64,000 nucleotides of DNA from Rhodamnia argentea (lineage: Eukaryota > Streptophyta > Magnoliopsida > Myrtales > Myrtaceae): positions 22,151,015 through 22,215,014 of the forward strand of contig NC_063157.1 in assembly GCF_020921035.1 (NCBI RefSeq). Direction: 5' to 3'. The position numbers were made by a program, and so were the translations under genes. Below are positions 50,200-62,750 of the stretch, in pieces (position 1 is the first letter of the stretch; each line of letters begins with the position of its first letter). A model generated the notes under the pieces. It was given only the letters and a program-made list of their open reading frames with translations, was not told the origin of the DNA and searched no databases.

Positions 50200-50980
50200 C
50201 TTTAGAAATAAAACCCTTTCTCTTCACTCATATTTTTCTGAGCAATAAAAGCAATTTAAATTTAAAAAAGTGCGTAAGTTTAGTGATTAAAAAGTTGATT
50301 TTGACTATATTCAGAGTACTACTTAATTATCTTGGCAAGATTTTTTCAATCTAAATTCTTGTTGAAAAAGGTCCGACGTATTATGCAGCGTCGTTCTGGT
50401 TTTCTAAAAGAATTTGATAAAGATTAATGTCGAAATCTATGAGAATGAGACTTCCTTTGTGCTAAAATATGTTGTATGCTTTGCATATTTTTGTCTTAAA
50501 ATATGACTTTCCTGTGAATGGGATGCTTACTTTGTTCATAAGAACAAAATCTTCTTCTTTTTTATTTACATTTTGGCAACTCAGAAATAAATTTTGAATA
50601 CGAAACTTTAGGAGCTGTCCGCTTACGTAAATAATATCTTTTTCTACAAAAACATAGAGAAACATGAAAACATAATGTGAATGATTATGGATGGGTAACA
50701 TAGATTATCAAAACAAAAGCCAACACAATACCTTATTGTGAAAGCAGATTTGATAGTTGGTTATGTATGAATATCCAAATTTTCATCATTAATAATTGAC
50801 TTTCTCCTTCACTTCTTCACATTGTAATTAGGGAATTATGGTCATTTTGAAAGGTGCACATCAAATTTGAAAGTTTGCTTATATATATAAATGATAGCAC
50901 AAATAGTGGAAGTTGTATCAACATCTCATAATCTATATTTATAGGGACATCAAAGTTTTTTTTTTTTTCCGGGTCAATGG
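50200..50980. repeat. Segmental duplicate, copy 1 (pairs with about 55780-56560)
   Basis: From 'ctcttcactcatattttt' through 'ggttttctaaaagaatttgataaaga' and 'cctgtgaatgggatgctta' to 'tcaatggtgtttat', the order is the same as in 55780-56560, with substitutions and small indels. Confidence 0.8.
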
Positions 50981-51057
50981 TGTTTATATGATCCGTGAAA
51001 AAAAAACTTTATAACCTCATAATTTTTGGGAATCCTAGTTGCATAAAACTTATCTTG

Positions 51058-51076
51058 CTTTTTTTTTTTTTCAAAT
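51058..51076 (-). mobile_element. Tail-only retroinsertion
   Basis: A T-run then TCAAAT lies between two copies of TAAAACTTATCTTG (51044-51057 and 51077-51090). Confidence 0.5.
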
Positions 51077-51731
51077 TAAAACTTATCTTGTTGAATAAAT
51101 CAAATGCGAGGGTGGGGAGATGTTGCAGAAATTAAAAGATAATTCATGGTTCATAACTTCCTTCATCCATTATCCATAAGTTAGTAATCTAAATCAGACA
51201 TAGTAGCCATAAAAGCTTGAAAATATTCTTTAACCAACATCTAAATGCTCATTAGAATTTTATGTTGCATATGGAAGATATGTGTATAAATTGAAAAGAA
51301 TTGCTAGAAATCCAAAAATTCAATATTTTAAACTCTTATTCTCTCATACAATAAATTTAGATTATTCTCGTCCTACCAATCTTAAAAAGTGAACATATAT
51401 GAGAAATCTTACGCATAAAGAAATTTTAATAACGAGAACTCCCTGCCAAGTGAAATTTACATTTATAGGACTTCTTTTTTGCCTGTTAAGTTAGTTAGTA
51501 TTAGATTCTATAATCTTCGAATTATGAATTAGTTTTGTTGACTTTTTCCCCATTGCCTGTGAATTTTACATTGCTTTTTCTTAATTAAAACTAGAACTCC
51601 AATTTGATGCAATGTCAGTTTGCTACAATTTCAATTTAAATCGAAGATTGCATGATAACATCTTCGGCAGATAAAAACTTAATCAAGCAATTTTTTATAG
51701 TACAAATTCAAAATCAACAATAACAAAGGTT

Positions 51732-51753
51732 TTTTTTTTTTTTTTGGGAGTCA
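51732..51753 (-). mobile_element. Tail-only retroinsertion within the array
   Basis: A T-run plus GGGAGTCA lies between AACAATAACAAAGGTT and AACAATGACAAAGGTT. Other array units read straight through here (for example around 52287 and 54572), so they are natural empty sites. Confidence 0.65.
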
Positions 51754-53833
51754 GAACAATGACAAAGGTTGTTGAAAACCCTTTTCCCCTTCAAAACCAC
51801 AAAGTTTGCTCATCCTCTCGTTACGCTAGAATTGTATGTTGCCTTGGGAAGATACGTGTAGAAATTGAAAAGAATTTCTAGGAATTGCAAATTCAATATT
51901 TTAAACTCCCATTCTCTCCCACAATAAATTTTAGATTATTCTCGTTCTACATTAATAAAAGGTGAACATGAACATGTACAAGAAACATTACGCATGGAAA
52001 GATTTTAAGAATGATAATTCCTTTGCCGAGTGAAACTTACTTTACATAGGATCTTCATTTTTGTCTATAAAAGTAGTTACTATTAGATTCTATAATCTTC
52101 GAATTATGAATTAGTTTTCTCACTTTTTTTTTAAATTTTACATTGCTAGTTCTTAATTAAAAGTAGAACTCCAATTTCACCTCAAAGTTAGTTTGCTACA
52201 ATTTCAATTTAAATCGAAGATTGCATGATAACATGTTAATGAGATAGAAACTCAATCAAACATTCTTTTCTAGTACAAATTCAAAATCAACAATAACAAA
52301 TCTTGTTAAAAACCCTTTTCTCCTTCAAAACATCCTCTCCTTGCGCTAGAATTGTATGATGCATTGGGAAGATACGTGTAGAATTTGAAAACAATAATCG
52401 TAAATTCAATGTTTGAAACTACCATTCTCTCACCCAATAAATTTTAGATTATTCTTGAGAACTCCCATGTCAAGTGAAATTTATTTTTTGTAGGAGTTTT
52501 TTTTTGCGTATGAAGTTAGTCAGTATTAGATTCTATAATCTCCACTTTTTCTCCATTGCGTGTGAATTTTATGTTGCTAGTTCTTAATTAAATCCGGAAC
52601 TCCAATTTTAGTCAATTTGCTACATTTTCAAGTTAAATCGAAGATTGCATTGGTTTGCTACAATTTCAAGCTAAATCGAAGATTGCATGATAACATCTTA
52701 ACCAGATAGAAACTCAATCAAGCAATTTTTTCTAGGACAGATTCAAATTCCTCGATAATAAATATTGTTGAAAACCCTTTTCCCCTTCAAAACCGTTGCT
52801 TACTAGTACCATTTAATGAGCATCTTGAAAGGTTAGAAGCGTGCAACACAATGTATGAGCTTGTTCTCATCTCAATCCTGGCCTGTTCGTAGACCGGAAC
52901 CATCCTAACAATTTTCGGCCAGATTGAATTCTGATTTTGAAAACTCGTAGGCTGGCTTGAAATGGGGATTGCTTATGCCGTTCCTTCAACACAAAAGGTG
53001 ACCTTCTGACCTCTTCAAGAGTTTATGAAGCAACTTGAACCTATTCAAGGGGTGGCAAATGGGACCTGATGAGCCTACCATGCCTTGCACTATATTGGTT
53101 GAAGTAACAGTTGTTCGTTTCTATACGTCTTTTGCTTATAAAGTTGGTTAGTATTAGGTTCTATAATCTTTTGTTGACTTTTTTTCCTGTGAGTTTTAGC
53201 TAGTTCTTAGTTAAAACTAGAACTCCAAATTTACCAAGGTGAGTTCGCTATAATTTCAAATTAAATCGAAGATTGCATGATAATATCTTAACTAGATAGA
53301 AAGTCAATCAAGCAAGCTTTTCTACTACACATTCAAAGTGAGTTTGCTCATCCTCTCATTGCGCTAGAATTGTACGTTGCACTGGGAAGATACGTGTAGC
53401 AATTGAAAAGAATCTCTAGAAATCACAAATTCAATATTCTGAGCTCTCATTCTCTCACCTGATAAATTTTAGATTATTCTCGTTCTATAATTCTTAAAAG
53501 ATGAACATATAAAAATGTTATGCAAAAAAAGATTCTAATAATGGAAACTTTTTGCCTAGTGAAATTTGCTTTTCATACAATGTTTCTTTGCCTAAGATAG
53601 TTAGTATGAGATTCTATAATCTTCAAATTATAGATTAGCTTTTTGAATTTTACATGGCTAGTTCTTAATTCAAACTAGAACTCCAATTTCACCTCAAGCT
53701 ACAATTTCAATTTAAATCGAAGATTGCATGATGAAATCTTAACCAGATAGAAAATTTGCTCATCCTCTTTAGAATTTTATGTTGCATTGGAAAGATATGT
53801 GCAGAAATTGAAAAGGATTTTTACAAATCTCAA

Positions 53834-53853
53834 TTTTTTTTTGGTCAAATACG
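53834..53853 (-). mobile_element. Tail-only retroinsertion within the array
   Basis: A T-run plus GGTCAAATACG lies between two copies of AATCTCAA (53826-53833 and 53854-53861). Confidence 0.55.
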
Positions 53854-53925
53854 AATCTCAAATTCAATATCTTAAACTCTCATCCTCACACAATAAATTT
53901 TAGATTATTCTCGTTCTACCATTCT

Positions 53926-54251
53926 TTTTTTTTGGACAAAATAAGTATTAATAAATCGAATTGAAGCTTAAACATGGTTAGGGGCATCAAAACATGAAAG
54001 ATTCCAAAGAAATTTGGGAGGAAATAAAGACCTAGATCTATGGGCTTTATAGATCCAATCTACTACACGGTTAGCTTGTCTAGAGTAGTGGACTAGAGAA
54101 AAGATAAGGCCTATCCGTATAAGGCCTAAGATTTCACACGGAGAGTGCTTCCAGTCCAATCACTTTGTATTTCTTCACTTCGAGGAGAGAGAGGGTTTGA
54201 AGGAGAGCTAAGGTTTCACCTTGAAGAGTAGAAGACGCCGGATCCGATTCA
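53926..54251 (-). mobile_element. 5'-truncated LINE fragment with RNase H-like end
   Basis: A T-run at the left edge (poly(A) on the minus strand) and ACCATTCT on both sides (53918-53925 and 54252-54259) mark a target-primed insertion of about 326 bp. On the minus strand a frame includes MDWKHSPCEILGLIRIG and SRQANRVVDWIYKAHRS. This resembles the C-terminal RNase H region of plant L1-type LINEs (the 'R.AN..AD' motif). Everything upstream of this 3' part is absent. Confidence 0.7.
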
Positions 54252-55779
54252 ACCATTCTGTCTATTCTTAAAAGGCGAACATGTATAAAAAATTTTACGC
54301 TAGAGAGATATTAAGAATGGGAACTTCGTGCCGAGTGCACTTTACTTTTCATTGTCTATAAAGTTACTTAGTATTGAATCCTATAATCTTAGAATTATAA
54401 ATTAGTTTTGTTGACTTTTTCTCCGTTGTGAATTTTACATGGCTAGTTCTTAATTAAAACTAGAACTCCAATTCAGTTTGCTACGATTTCAATTTAAATT
54501 GAAGATTGCATGATAAAATCTTAATAGATAGAAAATCAATCAATCAATCTTTTCTAGTACAAATCCAAAATCAACAATAACATATCTTGTTGAAAACCCT
54601 TTTCCTCTCCAAAACCACAAAGTTTGCTCATCCTCTCATCGGACTAGAATTGTATGTCGTATTGGGAAGAAACGTGTAGAAATTGAAAAGAATGTCTAGG
54701 ATTTCGCAAATTCAATATTTTAAACTCTCATTGCTTCTAGGATCAGGATTCTACTTGCTCAGAATGTAAAACGTTGGGCAACTGAGCTCGCTTTAAAAAT
54801 TGGGCCATGGGCGATTGCTTGTCATTACCTCAAATTTCAAAGATGGAAACGGGATTAACCCATCGAAAGCTCAAATCACCACTATTCCAACTTAAGTCAG
54901 GGTCCCATCTACTCACAGCAGGTTATTTCACTCCTAAATTCAGGCAGTGAACTTGGTTTGCGCAAGACTAGGGCGAGAGCTTCAAGCAAGTGGACAGATA
55001 GGTTGTTTTCGACAAATCCCATGCTCGAGAAGCTGTTGGGAGTTAGGAGGAATGTGATGTTCTATTTTCAGGTTTGACATGAGATTAGATAGGACCAATA
55101 TAGTGACATTTTCGAAAGAATTAGTCAAGCAAGTAATTGATTTCCAATTAGTAAGGGCAGGAGTAGGCGGGAAGATTCTCTAAGTCAATTCGATAGCTCC
55201 TATAGTCCAAAAGGTAAGCAAGGTAAAAAAGTAACTAGTTAGCTCTCACAGTACACAGGGTGAATGAACGCATTCCCTTCGTCTGGGGGAGTTTACGCAA
55301 CCGAATCTGCTGTGAGATATAATAGTTATAGAAGGAGCTATTAAGGTGTTTGCATGGAAGTTCTTAAAAGGTGAACATGTAGAAACTGTTACGCATAAAT
55401 AGATTTTAAGAATGGGAACTTCTACTGAGTGGAATTTACTTTTTATACGACTTTATTTGCCTATAAAGTTAGTTAGTATTAGATTCTATAATCTTCGAAT
55501 TATAAATTAGTATTGTCAGCTTTTTCTCCGTTGCCAGTGAATTTTACATGGCTAGTAAAATGTTCAAGTATAGATGGCGGTTAAAGATATTCTTATAAAG
55601 TTCTCCAAGTTACTTAATAAGAATCAAAAATAGATATAATTTTCAATGCATATTATAGAGTTATAGAGTACTTGAACACTGATTTTAGGATGTATTAACT
55701 AAAAAGAAACATATATCAAAGAATAGTTACTTCTTCTTCCCGGGTGGCACGCTTTACTAACAAAATTTATCCTTAATAA

Positions 55780-56560
55780 TAAAATCCTTTCACTTCACTC
55801 ATATTTTTAAGCAATAAATGAAATTTAAATTAAAAAATGCATAAGTTTCTGATTAAAAAGTTGATCCTGACTATCTTCAGTGTACCGCTTAATTATCTTG
55901 GCAAGATTTTTCAGTCTAAAATCTTGCTGAAAATGGTCTGACATATTATGTGTCTTCCTTCCGGTTTTCTAAAAGAATTTGATAAAGATAAAAGTCGAAT
56001 ATATATGAGAATGAGATTTCCTCTCCTCTGCGCTAAAATATTTGGTGTACTTTGCATAGCTTTGTCTTAAAACATCACTTTCCTGTGAATGGGATGCTTA
56101 GTTTGTTCATAAAAACAGAACCTTTTTATTTTTTTTTTTTTACATTTTGGCAACTCATAAATAAATTTTGAATACGAAACTTTAGGAGCTGCTTGCTTAT
56201 GTAAATAACAAAATTTTCTACAAAAACATATAGAAGATGAAAACATCATATGAATCACTATGGATGGATAATATTGATTATCAGAACAAAAGCTAACACA
56301 ATACCGTATAGTAAAAGCAAATTTGTTGGGTGATTATTTATGAATCTCCAAGTTTTCATCATTAATAATTGATTTTCTCTTTGGGTTCCTCACATTGAGA
56401 TTAGGGCATTTTTGTCATTTTGAATGGTGCACATCAGATTTGAAAGTTTGCTTTACATGCAATATAGATGGATAACACTCTAAAAATTTCTTTTCATAGG
56501 AACAGGAAGAATTTTTTGTTTGTCAATGGTGTTTATGTGGTCCGCAAAAAAGGTTCTAAC
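55780..56560. repeat. Segmental duplicate, copy 2
   Basis: Counterpart of 50200-50980 in the same orientation. It is preceded at 55560-55780 by a copy of the block seen at 46790-46960 and 49545-49740. Confidence 0.8.
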
Positions 56561-57373
56561 CTCGTAATAAATCAAATGTGGGTAGGGAGATGTTGCCCAA
56601 ATTAAACAATAGTTCGTGGATCATAACTTCCATCTTCCATTACCCATAAGAAAATAATTTAAACTAGACATTGATCTACAATAGCAGCCATAAAAACTTG
56701 AAAATATTCTTTAATCAACATCTACTCACTCAGTAGAGAATTCTAGGTTGCATTGGGCAAGATATGTACAGATATTGAGAAGAATTGCTAGGAATTGAAA
56801 ATTCAATAGTTTAAGCTTTGATTCTCTCACAGGATAGACTTTAGATTATTCTTGAACTGCCAATCTTAAAATGTAAACATAAAAAATTAGATGTTAAGAA
56901 TGGAACTTCCTGCCGAGTGAAATTTATTTTTTCATATGATGTTTCTTTGCCTATAAAGGCAGTTAGTATTACATTTTATAATCTTTGAATTATGAATTAG
57001 TTTTGTCGACTTTTTCTTATTGCCTGTGAATTTTATATGGGCAGTTCTTAATTAAAGCTAGAACTCCCATTTCACCTCAAAGTCAGTTTGCTATAATTTC
57101 AATTTAAATTGAAGATTGCATGGTAAAGTGTTAACCAGATAGAAAATCAATCAAGCAATCTTTTCCATTACAAATTCAAAAATCAAGAATAACAAATCTT
57201 GTTGAAAACCTTCTCCTCTTCAAAACCACAAAGCTTGCTCATCCTCTCATCCCCTCTCCCGTTATACCAAAAACCGAATAAACACCAAATTGCCAGGAGT
57301 TCGGGAAAAATCTGTGACCTCTCTTCTCCTAGCTCCAATCCAACTCCCATGTCTCCAATCTTCCCTCCTCTGC

Positions 57374-57381
57374 TATAAATA
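57374..57381 (+). promoter_or_regulatory. TATA box of the O-fucosyltransferase-like gene
   Basis: TATAAATA lies 76 bp before the chosen ATG. The repeat array ends only about 130 bp upstream, so the proximal promoter is next to, or partly built from, repeat DNA. Confidence 0.6.
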
Positions 57382-57456
57382 AAAAAAACTATTTTTGTGG
57401 TCTTTTTTTATCACGCGCTCTCCTCCTTTCCCTGCGTAAGTTTTCAGGTTCTATCC

Positions 57457-60400
57457 ATGGCGAGAAGAAGAGCATTCGAATCACTAGAGGATCAGCCAGA
57501 TGCGCCAAAGTCGATGCCCATTCACAGGAGAGCACGCCGATTTCCGGCATCCCGAGTCCTTCTGATCATGGCGGTGCTGCTTAGCTTCTGGTTTATTTCC
57601 AAGATCGTAATGATAAGCAGGTTGAGTCGGATCGAGGCTCTTAACAACCGAGGGGTCAGGGTCGACAACCGCGACGTGGGTGCCTTCGATGACCGAGGGT
57701 CGTCAGACAATTTCGAAGTAAGATCCTGTTCTTAGATATGGCCCCGTGCAATGCCCTTTGATCTTCTGTGTTTTAAGTTGTTCCGGTGTTTATTCTTAGA
57801 CCTATCATTCATTATTTGCAGTTTTTCTGTTCGTTTAAAGTCTAGGATCGTTTCGACCACAAAAAAAAAAAAAAAAAAGAGTCCACGATCGTCTGCTCCG
57901 TGCATGAAATAGGCAGTCACGTCGCTGTGCTTATGTTCTACACATGCTCGTTATTTATATCTGAGCGAGGTCGAAAGTAATCTTATTGTACACAAGGACT
58001 GGTTATTTCCATTTAAGCCATAAGAAATTTTCCTTTTGTTAAGTTTCGAACCTGGATTTTTACCCTGAAGATCAAGGTGAAAAGTTGCACGCTCTTTGTT
58101 AATTGTGTTTGTGAAGCGCCGTAGAAGCTTTTCGCCCATGTTCACTTTTAGTTTTCTTTTGAAATACTGCAAACCTAATTGTGAAATCTTTAGATTTGTT
58201 CGAGATTAAGATGTTGTAACAAGTGTAATTTCAAAATACTTGGCATTATCTTTAATATAAGGAACTTTTAGGGTTTTTTTAAAACCAATTTTGGTAGTTG
58301 AGCTCGTTACCACAAACGCTTTGCGAGGTCGAAATTTACTCTAGGGCCAACAAGGATCATACTTCGCTTAACATATTATTACTCAAGATTCAATTACCTC
58401 ATAATCCCAAGTTTCTTGCCTTTTAGACATCCAAACTCTGGAAGCAGCCGATTCTGAACGATAGATACTACAAATGTATCAATCGGTCAAGGCACGAACC
58501 GGGTCCATCCAACACGACGAATGGCTATATCTTAGTCCACGCGAACGGGGGATTGAATCAAATGAAAATAGGAGTAAGTTTTCTTAGCAATCCAAGGGGC
58601 TTCCTGTTATACTTTTGCATTTTATATCGACAAATGCCAAATCTCGCGTGTATGCTTCTATGGCTATCGCAGATAAGCGACATGGTTGCGGTCGCCAAGA
58701 TTATGAATGCCACCCTTGTTCTGCCTCACCTGGACGTCACTTCCTATTGGAAAGATACGAGGTATGCATTGATCGTTTCATTCCAATTTCCACTAGACTA
58801 TATAATAAGATTGCGCTTTCTTTTCCTTTTTCGTCATTTAAGTATTTTTCGTGTGTTGATTTTTCGATTCCAACACCATCCTTGGTGATTCAGTGGGTTC
58901 AAAGATCTGTTCAACTGGAGGCATTTCATGGATGTCTTGAAAGATGACATCGATATCGTAGAATCTCTCCCACCAAAACTTGCATCAGTGCCCCCCCTCA
59001 GGAAACCTCCAATTTCCTGGTCAAAGGTATGATTTTGGCCCTACCGTTTAAACTGATAAAAGATCATGTTCTCACTCATTTATGTACTTACATCTAAGAA
59101 GTGATTAACGCCTTGGTTGCAGCCTAGTTACTACAGAAAGGTAGCTCAGGTATTAAAGCGCCACAAAGTAATCAGATTCCCTCAGACCGACTCTCGTCTG
59201 GTCAACAACGGCCTGGCCGGATCGATCCAAAGACTACGTTGCCGGGCGATGTACGAGGCGCTTAGATTTGAGAATGGAATTGAAGAGCTTGCCAAGAAGT
59301 TGATTGGAAGACTTAGAGAAAATGATGAACCCTACCTTGCTCTTCATTTAAGGTACTACAGAGACCTAGTTCTCTTGGAAAAAACCCATCCCATCATCTT
59401 GTTCTTTTTTCTACCGGCTTTCCACTACTAAATCAATTGACCATGAGTACAATCACAACACTACAGATATGAAAAAGACATGCTTGCGTTTACAGGATGC
59501 AACCACAGTCTTAGCGCAGCCGAGAGCCATGAGCTCGAGGTGCTGAGAAATAAGACCGCCCATTGGCGGGACAAGGTAATCAACGGCACGGAGAAGCGGC
59601 TCCGGGGTGAGTGTCCGATGACCCCGAGGGAGAGCGCGGTTTTCCTCGAGGCGCTTGGCTTCCCTTTGTCTACCAAGATATATATTGTCGCCGGGAAGAC
59701 ATACGGTCAGAATGGGATTGGCCCGCTTCGATCCAAGTACCCAAACATCTACACGCACTCCGATTTGTTCACGGAAGAAGAGTTACGACCATTTAAGCGC
59801 CGGCAGAATAAGCTCGCGGCATTGGACTACATCGTGGCACTGGAGAGTGATGCTTTTGTTCACACTTATGAAGGCAACATGGCTAAGGCAGTCGAAGGTC
59901 ATAGGAGATTCGAAGGTTTCAGGAAGACCATCAGCCCTAACAAGTACGTGTAAAGACTGGCAACTTTTCAAACGTTCGCAATGCATGTCATTTCATTCAA
60001 CCGTAACATAATCCACGCTTTACATGACAACCGACAATTGATGTGTCTTAGATCAAGTTTTGTGTTATCTAGAGGCAGGCTCAACTATAATATTTAGTGG
60101 AAGTGGGACAATTGCATGGCGTATACTTCCTTTTTTTAAGAAAAAAAAAAAACATGACCTCTGTGTTTTGAGTCAACAATTTCAAGGTAATTCAGTCTAA
60201 AGAAATGGCAAGGCTTGATGTTCTAACTTGGATTGCTTTGGCAGACAAAAGTTTGTGAAGTTGATTGATGATCTGGATGGGGAGCTGATATCTTGGGAAG
60301 ATTTCTCACGGCAAGTGAGGAAGTCACATGAGGACCGTGTCGGATTACCATCCCGTCGGCAATCGGGACAATCTTTCAAATCGGAAGAGAATTTCTACGC

Positions 60401-60494
60401 AAACCCTTTCCCCGGCTGCATCTGCGACAAGTCTAAACTCCACGACAGAGCGCGAAATGCGACAATCTCGGCACAGAGAAGAGGCAGCCTTTGA
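57457..60494 (+). CDS. O-fucosyltransferase family protein (PF10250-type), 7 exons
   Basis: A plant GT106/O-FUT-like glycosyltransferase, expected in the Golgi as a type II membrane protein; donor and acceptor are unknown. Exons: 57457-57717, 58427-58573, 58673-58761, 58894-59026, 59123-59352, 59467-59943, 60245-60494. Phases agree and give 528 residues. A basic N terminus precedes one membrane span (about residues 34-53, [20 protein letters not shown]). The donor-binding region reads [20 protein letters not shown] and [15 protein letters not shown]. Further on are [17 protein letters not shown] and a C-terminal [46 protein letters not shown]. The start is the ATG at 57457 (MARRRAF); the frame is open further upstream without an ATG. 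Related proteins include pectin rhamnosyltransferases (RRT), so the family name does not prove fucosyl transfer. Confidence 0.9.
57852..57879 (+). mobile_element. Tail-only retroinsertion in intron 1 of the O-FUT-like gene
   Basis: TTCGACCAC plus a long A-run lies between AGTCTAGGATCGT (57839-57851) and AGTCCACGATCGT (57880-57892), with 2 mismatches in 13. Confidence 0.55.
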
Positions 60495-61320
60495 TATCGA
60501 GAAGGTTGAAACCATCAAAGCGTGGATGTAGCTCTTGTTGTACATTTGTAGCAATTTTTTGCTCTTCAAGTTGGGATCAAGAAGAGAAGGATTCTTTGAC
60601 AAGGGACAAAAGAGAGGAAGCTTACTCAATTCTTTGGAAGACAACTGGTCAGTTACTGATGCATATTGTAAGATGACAATGGCTTCTTTTTGTGAACTTT
60701 GGAAGGATTACAATGGCCTTTCGATTTCATTTTCAGGATTTTCAAAATGTACATACAGAGAAACAAGGACATATTGAATTTACGTAATTTTTGTTGGAAA
60801 TTTAAGTCGCTTCTTTCATTGTGGGTATTGTGACCACGACCACCATAAAAAAAGGGGGAAAAAAAGACAGGATCTGATGAATCTTTGCAATTTATTCAGA
60901 CATAATAATACCTGGTGGGCTCTGTTGACTTTTGAGCCTTGACAATAGAGCTCGTTCCACTAAGATGATCATGACTAGGGAAAAAGAAAAGAAGTGGCCA
61001 GAATATAATATATGGTGAACAACTTAGTCAAAATTGGCCACATTTTATTGGGAAATCTATGGGGTATATCTGTTCTTATGCTGTCAACAACAGTGAACAA
61101 AAGGATCAAAAGACCGTGAAATTAGGGTTCTTGTTAGAGTAAATCCCAACAATCTTTTTTTTTCTTGGCCACCATGCTGGTTTTGTTGCTCATTAGACAC
61201 ATGAAAAGACCGAGATCTCCAATTTTGTCCACCTAGATTGTAGGCATCAGTGTTCAAGTTTTTCCAAGATGTGAAAGTTCAAAATAATTTTGGAAAGAGA
61301 CACTTCTGCTGCATATGCTT
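60495..61320. other. 3' flank of the O-FUT-like gene
   Basis: Probable 3' UTR and intergenic DNA. No gene is seen. Confidence 0.4.
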
Positions 61321-61425
61321 TCATGCCAAATGTTATATATGGTCTCCTTCAAGTTTCAAGTCTAGGGACAAGTGATGCACGTGTTCTTCATGCCAAATGT
61401 TATATATGGTCTCCTTCATGCCAAA
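61321..61425. repeat. Tandem repeat, 67-bp period, about 1.5 units plus partial
   Basis: TCATGCCAAATGTTATATAT followed by GGTCTCCTTCA occurs at 61321 and 61388. A third partial TCATGCCAAA begins at 61416. Confidence 0.85.
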
Positions 61426-62315
61426 TACTAATGGTCGATTTCTTCTATTGAAATCACCAACTAGATACTATTCGGTAGGTTTGTTCTTCACTTGATTTGA
61501 TGCTTGAATAAAAAGTCAGAATACGCCGGGAAAGAATAGAGATTTGATTACGTTCTCTAAATTTCTGTCGCACCTCGGACAAACAAGATCGAAGCACAGT
61601 AAAATGTAACATGAGACTCCGAAACATCAAGCGGGGCATGTATTTTTATATCTCGTAAAAGCAGAAGGGTGATTGGTGCTAGAGTGCATCATGACAAGGT
61701 CCACTCAACAGTGCAACCACAATCAAAATCCCCTTGATCCTCCAATTCGTGGCTGAAATTGAATCTTGAGATTGAAAAAAAAGGAAAAGCAAACCCCAAT
61801 GGGAAGGATCTAATTGGGGAAGAGAGAATTTTGAAATAGGAATAGGAAGGAGGTAAGGTCAAGGAATTGGGGCCCCATTTGAAGGGAGCAATTCCAATCC
61901 CTCGTGCAGTTGAAATATCATAATCTCTCTCTCGCTCTTCTTCTTCTTAGTCATCTTCCCCATGTTCTTCCCCTAAAGTTTTTGTAGTCCAAGGAGGGGA
62001 CATCTTAGAATTGATATGTGGGGTGTTGAAGACAGTCCGTACCATCTAGTGCCAAAAAATTCCTCTCTCTTGGACCCATTTTTGGTGCTCTTTTTTTCCC
62101 CAGTTGCATCTATTTCGTTTGGAGCATTGATGAACTTTCTGTGCAGATAGCTAAGGCAATAATAAGCGGAAAAATCACAGGACGATGGGGAAGAGGAATC
62201 CATGTTTGCGTACCAATAAAAGACTGAATTAATTGCAAAATGCTATGGATGTTTGAACTTCTTTCGATTGAGAATCAAGAAGATGATAAGCTTTCTCAAA
62301 GCGCTATCATGTGGT

Positions 62316-62318
<3 letters not shown>
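61426..62318. other. Gene-free intergenic stretch
   Basis: No coding region or RNA gene is supported. A short CT tract lies near 61925-61950. Confidence 0.4.

Positions 62319-62404
<86 letters not shown>
62319..62404. repeat. (GA)n microsatellite, about 43 units
   Basis: An uninterrupted GA run of about 86 bp. The reading frame through it is an artefact. Confidence 0.98.
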
Positions 62405-62408
<4 letters not shown>

Positions 62409-62750
62409 AATCTATGCCTTTATATTTTATATTTGTTTCTTTATGAGGTATCTAATCCATTTATGGTAAAAAGAAGCCACAAGGCATTGAGTACTTAGAG
62501 AGAAGGTTGGTACCATGTGAGAAAAGGAATCATACAAAGAACAGAATGTTGGAGGCATGTGATGAGAGAGGCACACCAAAATGCATGCCCTTGGAAAGGA
62601 AAAAAAACACTATTACACCTAGGGAAGGTTTTGGTTTGAAGGAGAGTTTTTTGTTCATCTTATTTTCTCTTTTGAGGACTCATCATGTGCATGATTATTC
62701 CTCATTGTGAGGTCCCAACTTTGGAAGAAGAAAAAAGAGACCCTTCATTA

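Larger units (their letters stand above)
51180..57240. repeat. Degenerate array of about 500-bp units
   Basis: Marker TTAGTATTAGATTCTATAAT and close variants occur near 51490, 52080, 52515, 53146, 53600, 54370, 55470 and 56965. 'gcattgggaagatacgtgtag' variants precede them (51262, 51836, 52359, 53374, 53780, 54656, 56747). 'ATCGAAGATTGCATGAT' variants follow. So there are about eight diverged units in one orientation, some partial. Unit order is disturbed by a LINE fragment, by unrelated DNA at about 54740-55340 and by the second copy of the 50.2-kb block (55560-56600). No reading frame is conserved. Confidence 0.85.

Noticed and set aside
51180-57240. Possible CRISPR array
   Set aside because: Units are about 500 bp, diverged and in a plant genome; there are no short direct repeats with uniform spacers.
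57397-57456. Twenty extra N-terminal residues for the O-FUT-like protein
   Set aside because: The upstream codon is not ATG and this stretch follows directly on the TATA box; MARRRAF at 57457 gives the normal type II topology.
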